In this document: piece by piece, positions 1 through 7,195 of the stretch
Layout of the letters: every line of letters starts with the position of its first letter
Position numbering within the stretch: the first letter of the stretch is position 1
From: DASRDS01 sp035652495
Lineage (GTDB): Bacteria; Gemmatimonadota; Gemmatimonadetes; Gemmatimonadales; Gemmatimonadaceae
DNA length: 12,559 nt
Assembly: GCA_035652495.1 (NCBI GenBank)
Contig: DASRDS010000143.1
Location: forward strand, 1-12,559
Direction of reading: 5' to 3'
Program-made: the position numbers and the translations under genes
The notes under the pieces: generated by a model
Database searches by the model: none
Told to the model about the DNA's origin: nothing
Seen by the model: the letters and a program-made list of their open reading frames with translations, nothing else

Positions 1-2646
1 AGCGTCGTGAACGTCGCCCTGAGCGCGTGGTTCGTCGATGTGCAGTACGGGACGGCCATCTGGCCGACCACGGGCGAGATGCTCATCTCGGTCATCAACG
101 GCAGCTACCTCTTCATCGTGATCCTGACGACCATCTACGCCGGCGAGCTGGCCTGGCGTGAGCGCCAGCTTCGCGTCGCCGGTATCACGGACGCGCTGCC
201 CGTGCCGACCGGTCTCGTGATGACCGGCAAGCTCCTCGCCTTCCTGGGCGCGATGGCGATCGTCGAGCTATGCGGCGTGGGCGCCACGATGGCCGTGCAA
301 ACGATCAAGGGCTACCACCACTACCAGCTCGGCCTGTACGCGAACGGCGTGTTGTGGATCGGATTCCCGATCATCGTCGAGCTCGCGGCACTGGCGTTCA
401 TCGTCCATGCGATCGTGAACTCGAAGTTCGTCGGCCACGTGATCATGATCGTCTACTTCGTGGCCACGCTCGTCCTCAACACGCTCGGCTTCCAGCGTCT
501 GATCTACCAGTACGGCGTGCCGATCACGTACACGTACTCCGACATGAACCATTTCGGCCAGTACGAGGGCGTGCTGTCGGGTGTCATGGTGTACTATGTC
601 TTGCTCGGCATCGTCCTCCTGATCGTCGCGTACCTCTTCTGGCCGCGCGGCGCCGACGAGACGTGGGCCGCGCGCTGGGCGACGGTGCGCGCCCGCGCGG
701 GTGCGTCATCTACCCGCGCGCTCGGCGGCATCGCCGCGCTCGCGACCGTGGCCGCCGGCGGGTTCGTGTGGTACAACACCTCAGTCCTCAATCCCTACCA
801 CAACTCGAAGGCCACGGAGCACCTCCAGGCCGACTACGAGCGCGACTACCGGCGCTACCGGACGCTCGAGACACCGCGCATCGTGGGCGTGCATATTCAG
901 GCCGATCTCGTGCCCGAGCGGCGCGCCTTCTCGCTGGCGAGCGTGTACCGGGTCGTCAACAAGCGACAGCGCCCCCTCGACTCCCTCTACGTCAGCATCA
1001 CGAACACGGCATTCCTGAACGCCGTGACGGGCGCCGCCAGCGCGTCGCATGGGTATCGGGTCGACTCGATCGTCTGGAGTCGCCCGACATCGGTGCTATT
1101 CTCCGACACCGCGCGCGGCGTGTACCTGTATCGGCTGGCCCAGCCGCTCGCGCCGGGCGATACGATCACGCTCGCGTATGGCGCGCATTACACCACGGCG
1201 GGGTATCCCAACGGCACCCCGAACAATGACATCGTCGCCAATGGCACGTTCCTCAACCAGAGCTACTTCCCGAGCCTGGCGTACGATGAGTCGCCGGAGC
1301 TCAACGACGACGACACGCGGAAGCGCGAGCATCTCCAGCCGAAGGATCGGCAGCCGTCCATTCACGACGAGTCCGCCCGGCAAAACAGCGCGCTGTCGAA
1401 TGACGCTGACTGGGTGACGTTCGACGCCGAAGTGAGCACGGCGCCGGATCAGATCGCGATCGCGCCAGGATATCTCCGGCGCGACACGGTCGAGAACGGA
1501 CGCCGGCACTTCACGTACGCCATGGATCGGCCGATCTTGAACTTCTACTCCATCCTGTCGGCCCGGTATGCGGTGCGCCGCGACAGCGCCAACGGCGTTT
1601 CGCTCGAGATCTACTACAATCCCGGCCACGTCTATGATCTCGATCGGATGATCGAGGGCAGCAAGCGTGGTCTGGCGTACTTCACGACGCACTTCAGCCC
1701 GTACCAGTTCCGGCAGTATCGGATCATCGAGTTTCCGCGCTACCGGTCGTTCGCGCAGTCGTTTCCGAATACGATTCCCTTCTCGGAAGGGATCGGCTTC
1801 GTCGCGCGCGTCCGCGACTCGGACGACGATCTCGATTGGCCGCTCTTCGTCACGGCGCACGAGCTCGCGCATCAATGGTGGGGGCATCAGATCATCCCGG
1901 CCAATCAACAGGGCGCCTCGATGCTCATCGAGTCGCTGGCCGAGTATTCGGCGCTCACGATCATGGAGCAGAAGTACGGGCAGGCGAGCGCGCAGAAGTT
2001 CTTGCGCTATGAGCTGGATCGCTATCTACGCGGTCGGAGTACGGAGCGAAAGAAAGAAATGCCGCTCATGTTGGTCGAGAACCAGCAGTACATCCATTAC
2101 AACAAAGGCTCGCTGGTGTTCTTTGCGTTGCGCGACTACATCGGTGAAGACTCGCTCAACTCCGCGCTCCACCGCTTCCTTCATGATAAGGCGTTTCAGA
2201 ACCCGCCGTACACGAACACGGTCGAGTTTCTGCCCTATGTGAAAGCGGTGACGCCGGATTCGCTCCAGTACGTCATCCATGATCTCTTCGAGACGATCAC
2301 GCTGTACGACAACAAAGCCACCGCGGCGACCGCGAAGCGCCGCGCCGATGGGCAATACGACGTGCACCTCACGTTCGATGCCAAAAAGCTGCGCGCCGAT
2401 AGCCTTGGCGGCCAGACGGAGATTCCGATCGCCGACTATATCGATGTCGGCGTCTTCGGCGAGCCGTCCAAGGGCAACAAACTGGGCAAGCCGCTCGCCG
2501 TGCGGAAAGTTCACGTGACACAGCCGACGATGACGGTCGATTTCGTGGTGCGGGAGCTCCCGCTCAAGGCCGGCATCGATCCCTTCAACAAACTCATCGA
2601 CCGTACGCCCGAGGATAACGTCAGGCCGGTCGACATCGGCCCCTGA
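1..2646 (+). CDS. ABC-type permease fused to M1-family zinc peptidase domain (5' end outside window)
   Basis: The frame is open from base 1, so the start lies upstream; residues are numbered from the GTG at base 7. The N-terminal part has about six hydrophobic segments (near residues 26-45, 72-96, 116-137, 142-162, 189-212, 238-256), like the last helices of an ABC-2-type permease. A large, presumably extracytoplasmic M1-like part follows. Its zinc site is HELAH (His618, Glu619, His622) with Glu642 as probable third ligand in ESLAEY. A YNKG motif (Tyr698) matches the catalytic tyrosine region of M1 enzymes. The usual GAMEN motif is replaced by FSEG, but Glu594 sits 24 residues before His618, the same spacing as Glu271-His295 in leukotriene A4 hydrolase. 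It therefore probably binds zinc and may be an active aminopeptidase, perhaps acting on peptides handled by the transporter; substrate unknown. A CocE-type hydrolase follows after 27 bp, suggesting co-transcription. Confidence 0.88.
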   Translation, partial: SVVNVALSAWFVDVQYGTAIWPTTGEMLISVINGSYLFIVILTTIYAGELAWRERQLRVAGITDALPVPTGLVMTGKLLAFLGAMAIVELCGVGATMAVQTIKGYHHYQLGLYANGVLWIGFPIIVELAALAFIVHAIVNSKFVGHVIMIVYFVATLVLNTLGFQRLIYQYGVPITYTYSDMNHFGQYEGVLSGVMVYYVLLGIVLLIVAYLFWPRGADETWAARWATVRARAGASSTRALGGIAALATVAAGGFVWYNTSVLNPYHNSKATEHLQADYERDYRRYRTLETPRIVGVHIQADLVPERRAFSLASVYRVVNKRQRPLDSLYVSITNTAFLNAVTGAASASHGYRVDSIVWSRPTSVLFSDTARGVYLYRLAQPLAPGDTITLAYGAHYTTAGYPNGTPNNDIVANGTFLNQSYFPSLAYDESPELNDDDTRKREHLQPKDRQPSIHDESARQNSALSNDADWVTFDAEVSTAPDQIAIAPGYLRRDTVENGRRHFTYAMDRPILNFYSILSARYAVRRDSANGVSLEIYYNPGHVYDLDRMIEGSKRGLAYFTTHFSPYQFRQYRIIEFPRYRSFAQSFPNTIPFSEGIGFVARVRDSDDDLDWPLFVTAHELAHQWWGHQIIPANQQGASMLIESLAEYSALTIMEQKYGQASAQKFLRYELDRYLRGRSTERKKEMPLMLVENQQYIHYNKGSLVFFALRDYIGEDSLNSALHRFLHDKAFQNPPYTNTVEFLPYVKAVTPDSLQYVIHDLFETITLYDNKATAATAKRRADGQYDVHLTFDAKKLRADSLGGQTEIPIADYIDVGVFGEPSKGNKLGKPLAVRKVHVTQPTMTVDFVVRELPLKAGIDPFNKLIDRTPEDNVRPVDIGP

Positions 2647-2673
2647 TCGATCGTACCACTCATACCACTCTTC

Positions 2674-4563
2674 ATGCGATCATTCTTCCTGGCGCTGTTC
2701 TGCGCCGGCACCTCGGTCCATGCCCAGACCGACTCGGCGTTCATCCGTGACCAGTACACCAAGCACGAGTACCGCATCCCGATGCGCGACGGGGTGAACC
2801 TGTTCACCACCGTCTACACGCCAAACGACGCGTCGGACGCGAACCGCTACCCGTTCCTGCTCAAGCGGACGCCGTACTCGGTCGCCCCGTACGGCGCGGA
2901 CGCCTACCCGAACCGCCTGACTCCCAGCACGTTCATGCTGCACGACAAGTACATCGTCGTGTACCAGGACATTCGCGGCCGCTACATGTCGGAAGGCGAC
3001 TTCGACCTGGTTCGCGGGTTGCTTCCGGACTCCGTGAAAGCCCACAATCCAAAAGCCACGGACGAAGCGACCGACACGTACGACACGATAGCCTGGCTGC
3101 TCGAGCACATTCCAAACCACAACGGCCGCGTCGGCCAATGGGGCATCAGCTTCCCGGGCGGCATGGCGTCGATGGGCGCGGTCTCCCGTCATCCGGCGCT
3201 CGTCGTCTCGTCCCCGCAAGCGCCGGTGACCGATGGCTACTTTGAGGACTACCATCATAATGGCGCCCTCACCCAAGCCTACTTCTACGTCTATCCGGTG
3301 TTCGGCGTCAATCGCCCGAACGGCCCGACGCCGACGGATTGGTGGCGGTCGAAGTGGGTGAACGACGGCTTGCCGGACGACTTCGCGTTCCAGCTCGCGC
3401 TCGGACCGCTCAAGAACATGGCGAAGTATTACGCGGATGATTGGGTGTGGAACGACGTCATCGTGGCGCACCCGAACTATGACGCCTACTGGCAATCCCG
3501 CGCCGTCCCGCCGCGGCTGACCGGAATTCACCATGCGGTGATGGTGGTCGGCGGCTGGTTCGACGCCGAGAACTTGTATGGCACGTTGAAGACGTACAAA
3601 ACGCTCAAGGCGCAGGATCCCGATGCCAAGACCTCGATCGTCATGGGCCCCTTCCGCCACAGCGGCTGGGAAGACCGTGGCGTGACGCACACGGTGCACG
3701 GCGACATTTACTTCGGCGATTCGCTCGAGCTCAAGTATCAGCGCGACGTCCAGGCGCCGTACTTTCACGCCTACTTGAAGGGCGATGGCAAGACGGATCT
3801 GCCGGAAGCGCTCATGTTCGACACTGGCAAAAAGCAGTGGCGCAATTTCTCGCGCTGGCCCGCGCCGGAAGCCACCACGCGCCGGTACTACTTCCACGCG
3901 GACGGCGCGCTCACATCGACCGCGCCAACGGAGACGCACGCCAGTCTCTCCTATGTCAGCGATCCGGCGAAGCCGGTGCCGAGCCGGTGTCTCGTGCCGA
4001 CGATCGAGGACCGGACGCTCTATCACTACATGAGCGACGACCAGCGCTGCGACCGTTCGCGTCAGGATGTGCTGACCTTCGAGACCGAGCCACTCACCGA
4101 GGATGTGTCGTTCGGCGGCGAGATCCACGCGCGGCTCCACGTGAGCACGACCGGCACGGACGCGGACTACGTCGTGAAGCTGATCGACGTCTATCCGCCG
4201 AACGAACCCGACAATCCCTACGCGCCATCCAAGAACATTCACTTGGGCGGCTACGAGCAGCTCGTGCGCGGCGAGATCATGCGCGCGCGATTCCGCAAAT
4301 CGTTCACGACGCCCGAGCCGATGCATCCGGGCGAGATCACGCCGGTGACGTTCCCGTTGCAAGACGTCATGCACACGTTCCGCTCCGGCCACCGCATCAT
4401 GGTGCAAATCCAGAGCACATGGTTCCCGGCGTTCGACCGGAATCCGCAACGGTACGTCCCGAACATCTACAAGGCCGACGCATCAGATTTCATCCGGGCG
4501 ACCCAGCATATTTGGGTCGACCATACTGAGCCGAGTTACCTCGAGGTGCAAGTCGTTCCATGA
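2674..4563 (+). CDS. Secreted CocE/NonD family serine hydrolase (peptidase S15-like)
   Basis: The 629-residue product starts with a short signal peptide (about residues 1-17, ending VHA before Gln). The alpha/beta-hydrolase core has the nucleophile Ser159 in WGISFPGG, Asp297 in GGWFDAEN and His329 in GPFRHSGW. This order and spacing (138 and 32 residues) are close to those of alpha-amino-acid ester hydrolases and cocaine esterase. The C-terminal third (from about residue 440) is the jelly-roll domain of the X-Pro dipeptidyl-peptidase C-terminal type, with the RGEIMRARFR and GHRIMVQIQS blocks. Members cleave esters or amides of amino acids, including beta-lactam acyl donors, or act as dipeptidases; the natural substrate here cannot be told. 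The ATG at 2674 is chosen because it begins the signal peptide directly; no clear Shine-Dalgarno precedes it. It lies 27 bp after the permease-peptidase gene, so shared peptide processing outside the cytoplasm is plausible. Confidence 0.9.
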   Translation: MRSFFLALFCAGTSVHAQTDSAFIRDQYTKHEYRIPMRDGVNLFTTVYTPNDASDANRYPFLLKRTPYSVAPYGADAYPNRLTPSTFMLHDKYIVVYQDIRGRYMSEGDFDLVRGLLPDSVKAHNPKATDEATDTYDTIAWLLEHIPNHNGRVGQWGISFPGGMASMGAVSRHPALVVSSPQAPVTDGYFEDYHHNGALTQAYFYVYPVFGVNRPNGPTPTDWWRSKWVNDGLPDDFAFQLALGPLKNMAKYYADDWVWNDVIVAHPNYDAYWQSRAVPPRLTGIHHAVMVVGGWFDAENLYGTLKTYKTLKAQDPDAKTSIVMGPFRHSGWEDRGVTHTVHGDIYFGDSLELKYQRDVQAPYFHAYLKGDGKTDLPEALMFDTGKKQWRNFSRWPAPEATTRRYYFHADGALTSTAPTETHASLSYVSDPAKPVPSRCLVPTIEDRTLYHYMSDDQRCDRSRQDVLTFETEPLTEDVSFGGEIHARLHVSTTGTDADYVVKLIDVYPPNEPDNPYAPSKNIHLGGYEQLVRGEIMRARFRKSFTTPEPMHPGEITPVTFPLQDVMHTFRSGHRIMVQIQSTWFPAFDRNPQRYVPNIYKADASDFIRATQHIWVDHTEPSYLEVQVVP

Positions 4564-4597
4564 GAGCCAGCGCACGAGCTGTCGCGGCTGGCTCTCA
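4561..4597. terminator. Perfect 11-bp inverted repeat between convergent genes, candidate bidirectional terminator
   Basis: Positions 4561-4571 and 4587-4597 are exact reverse complements (arms TGAGAGCCAGC and GCTGGCTCTCA) around a 15-nt loop. The left arm begins at the TGA stop of the hydrolase gene, and the right arm ends 10 bp before the stop of the convergent DUF4142 gene. Such a stem in a convergent gap is where a two-way terminator is expected. There is no T-run on either side, so a simple Rho-independent terminator is not proven; the stem may instead stabilise mRNA 3' ends. Confidence 0.55.
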
Positions 4598-4607
4598 CGG
4601 ACGCCCG

Positions 4608-5141
4608 TTAGGCCGCGGGCATCTTGTCCAACAGATTCTGCGCCGCGGCCATATGCGCCTGGAACGCCGGCGCCACTTTGATGACCAGGGCCTTGAGGTC
4701 CGCGTTCTGAATCGCGGGCAACAGCGTATTCGTGACCGCGTCGATCACGGCCTTGTGATACGCCACTTCATTTTGTAGAAACGCGCGATCGAACGCCGCG
4801 CCGTTGGCGCTCTTGAGCGTCGCCACCGCGGCGTAATGATCCTTCGCCATCTGGAAATCGGGGCCCGGCGGCGTTGGCGTCACGCCGAGCTTCTTGGCGA
4901 GATCGCGGCCTTGCTGGCGGACCGCTTCGTGATCGCGGGCCAGCATCTGACCCAGCGCTCTCACGTCGGCGTTCGACGTCTTCGTCGCGCCTAGCGTGCC
5001 CGTTTCGATGTCCCACGTGTTGGCCGCATCGAAAATGGCGACGATGGTCGGATCATCAAGTTTGCCGCCGCTGCCTTGGGCGGCGAGGTGGCCGGCGGAC
5101 ACACTGAGAGCCGCCGCCGTGAGGAGGAGAAATTTCTTCAC
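4608..5141 (-). CDS. Exported DUF4142 domain protein
   Basis: The 177-residue product starts at a GTG (5141-5139) and has a clear Sec leader, MKKFLLLTAAALSVSA, with likely cleavage near AAQ (about residue 22). The rest matches the DUF4142 pattern, a predicted ferritin-like helical bundle: an AANTWDIETG helix, then RALGQMLARDHEAVRQQGRDL, then a helix with the EVAYHKAVIDAV block, then a C-terminal helix ending with AHMAAAQNLL. Conserved His residues fall in the RDHE and YHKAV positions. Biochemical function in this family is unknown; members are periplasmic or outer-membrane associated and often stress-linked. The gene stands alone, convergent with the hydrolase gene and divergent from a TonB-dependent receptor across a 93-bp gap. 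The Shine-Dalgarno is weak (GAGCG upstream of the GTG). Family assignment is fairly sure; role is not. Confidence 0.85.
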   Translation of the reverse strand: MKKFLLLTAAALSVSAGHLAAQGSGGKLDDPTIVAIFDAANTWDIETGTLGATKTSNADVRALGQMLARDHEAVRQQGRDLAKKLGVTPTPPGPDFQMAKDHYAAVATLKSANGAAFDRAFLQNEVAYHKAVIDAVTNTLLPAIQNADLKALVIKVAPAFQAHMAAAQNLLDKMPAA

Positions 5142-5234
5142 TGTTTCGCTCGTTGTTGGGGTGAGTTCGCGGTAGGTACGCCAGGTAGCTCGCGATTGGA
5201 TTCGTCAGATCCGATCGCCGATGTGCCGTCGTAA

Positions 5235-7163
5235 TTGCTCGTGCTCTTCGTTCACTGCCTGCTTTTCTTGCAGGCCGCGCATCTCGACACGGTCGTGACG
5301 CGTGGCCGTAGCGACAACCTGGTCGGCATTGCCGCGTCGTCGAACCAAGGGTCCGTTGGCGAGGCTGATCTTGCGCTCAGGCCTTTGTTACGCCCAGGGG
5401 AAATCGTCGAGAACATTCCGGGCGTCATCGTCACACAGCATAGTGGCAGCGGCAAAGCCAATCAGTACTTCTTGCGCGGATTCAATCTCGATCACGGGAC
5501 TGATCTCGCGCTGAGCGTCGACGGAGTTCCGATCAACATGCCGACGCATGCGCATGGCCAAGGGTATGCCGATCTCAACTTCGTCATCCCCGAGCTGATC
5601 GAGCGCGTCAACTTCAAGAAGGGGCCGTACTATGCCGACGTCGGCGACTTCGGCTCAGCCGGCGCGTTTGATATCCAGTACTACGATCGTTTGCCGAACG
5701 GCATCGCGCGCCTCGATGGCGGCCAAGGCAGTTATGAGCGCGCGGTCGTCGCGAACAACGCTGGCAACGTGTTATACGCTGGCGAGTTTGAACACAATGA
5801 TGGACCGTGGGCCATTGGAGATGACGAACGCAAGTTCGACGGGGTGCTCCGCTATGCGACCGGTGATGCGCGAAATGGATTCGTGCTTACTGGCATGGGC
5901 TATCACAACGACTGGCACTCGACGGACCAGCTGCCCGATCGTGCTCTCACCGAGGGGTTAGTCAGTCGGTTTGGCGACATCGACTCGACGGATGCCGGGA
6001 ACACGGGACGCTATTCACTGACGGCGGATTGGCACGCGACCAACGGGCACTCGAAATCCCGCGTTGTGTTCTACGCGCTTCACTACGACCTGGATCTCTT
6101 TTCTGACTTCACCTATTTCCTGAACGATCCGGTACGCGGCGACCAGATCGAGCAACGGGATGTCCGCACCGTCACCGGCGTCAGGGTCATGCACACCGAG
6201 TTCGGCACGCTCTTCGGTGTACCGACCCGAAACACCTTTGGTCTCGATGTCCGCTACGACAATATCGACAACGGGTTGTACCACACGGAGCGGCGCGTTC
6301 GGCTCGGCGCCGTCACCGTCAATAACACGAACGAAGTCGGCGGGGCGCCGTACGTTGAGAACACGTTGTTTTGGTTGCCCTGGCTCCGCACCGTGGTCGG
6401 ACTCCGCGGCGACCTGCTCGGGATCAACGGTTTGTTCAGCCCCAAGGCGAACGTCACATTCGGCCCATGGGCCAAGACGGAATTCTACGTTGACGCCGGT
6501 GACGGATTTCACAGCAACGACGCGCGAGACCGAGCGACGCCCATGGCCCGTAGCACGGGCGCCGAGGTCGGCGCGCGGTCCGCGATCGTTCCGGGCCTGC
6601 AAAGCTCGGTGTCGCTCTGGCTGCTCGATCTCCAGTCCGAGCTGGTCTGGGATGGCGACGCGGGCACTAATGTTCCCAGTGGCCCGACGCGACGCTACGG
6701 CATCGAGTTCGCCAACTATTACACGCCGGTTCGGTGGCTGACGATCGACGCCGACTATGCGTGGTCGCACGCGCGATTCCGCGACCGGGAATCAGCTGGC
6801 GAGTTTGTGCCCGAGGCGTTGGTGTCGACGTTCGATGGCGGGTTGGCGCTCCACGACCTCGCGCACGCGCTAAGGTCCTGGGACGCGGGGGTGCGGTTTC
6901 GCTATTTCGGGCCGCGGCCGTTGACGCAGGATGGCACGGTCCACTCGAAAGCCACGTCGCTGCTGTACGCTGACGTGGGATACGAGTTCGCCCGCACGCG
7001 TCTCAGCCTGGCCGTGTTCAACATCCTGAGCACGACGGCGAGCGATATCGACTACTACTACATCTCCCGTCTCAAGGGCGAGCCACTGTCCGGGGTCGGC
7101 GATGTCCACTCCCATCCCTCCGAGCCGAGGACGCTGCGCGGATCGGTGACTGTGCGCTTCTGA
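5235..7163 (+). CDS. TonB-dependent receptor, compact type without regulatory N-terminal domain, substrate unknown
   Basis: This is a 642-residue outer-membrane receptor. A short hydrophobic leader (residues 1-15, LLFLQAA at its end) runs straight into a TonB box, LDTVVTRG (17-24), as in BtuB where the box follows the leader. The plug covers about residues 36-150 and includes RPGEIVENIPGVIVTQ, NQYFLRGFNLDHGTD, VDGVPINMPTHAHGQGY and RVNFKKGPYYADVGDFG; the rest is the 22-strand barrel, ending VTVRF with the usual terminal aromatic. The histidines in LDHGT and THAHGQG (87, 105, 107) are striking but their role is unknown. In-frame TAA at 5232 sits just before the TTG at 5235, so translation must start at TTG 5235 or GTG 5241. 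No good Shine-Dalgarno is seen and the leader has no basic n-region, so the N-terminus is uncertain. It belongs to a widespread receptor group whose substrate I do not know. Confidence 0.88.
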   Translation: MLVLFVHCLLFLQAAHLDTVVTRGRSDNLVGIAASSNQGSVGEADLALRPLLRPGEIVENIPGVIVTQHSGSGKANQYFLRGFNLDHGTDLALSVDGVPINMPTHAHGQGYADLNFVIPELIERVNFKKGPYYADVGDFGSAGAFDIQYYDRLPNGIARLDGGQGSYERAVVANNAGNVLYAGEFEHNDGPWAIGDDERKFDGVLRYATGDARNGFVLTGMGYHNDWHSTDQLPDRALTEGLVSRFGDIDSTDAGNTGRYSLTADWHATNGHSKSRVVFYALHYDLDLFSDFTYFLNDPVRGDQIEQRDVRTVTGVRVMHTEFGTLFGVPTRNTFGLDVRYDNIDNGLYHTERRVRLGAVTVNNTNEVGGAPYVENTLFWLPWLRTVVGLRGDLLGINGLFSPKANVTFGPWAKTEFYVDAGDGFHSNDARDRATPMARSTGAEVGARSAIVPGLQSSVSLWLLDLQSELVWDGDAGTNVPSGPTRRYGIEFANYYTPVRWLTIDADYAWSHARFRDRESAGEFVPEALVSTFDGGLALHDLAHALRSWDAGVRFRYFGPRPLTQDGTVHSKATSLLYADVGYEFARTRLSLAVFNILSTTASDIDYYYISRLKGEPLSGVGDVHSHPSEPRTLRGSVTVRF

Positions 7164-7195
7164 CCGCGCGTATACGTCAATGCCCTATCGATAGA

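Noticed and set aside
2647..2673. Direct repeat ACCACTC twice before the hydrolase gene
   Set aside because: Only two short copies in a 27-bp gap, no known regulatory site recognised.
2680..4449. Long open frame of 589 codons on the - strand
   Set aside because: It is the antisense shadow of the CocE/NonD hydrolase gene, which has a signal peptide and catalytic triad. The antisense product is Arg/Val/His-rich without recognisable motifs, as expected for GC-rich DNA.
7164..7195. CTATCGATAG palindrome (7185-7194) between the two receptor genes as a terminator
   Set aside because: It has no loop, is only 10 bp and has no T-run; too little to call a terminator or a binding site.
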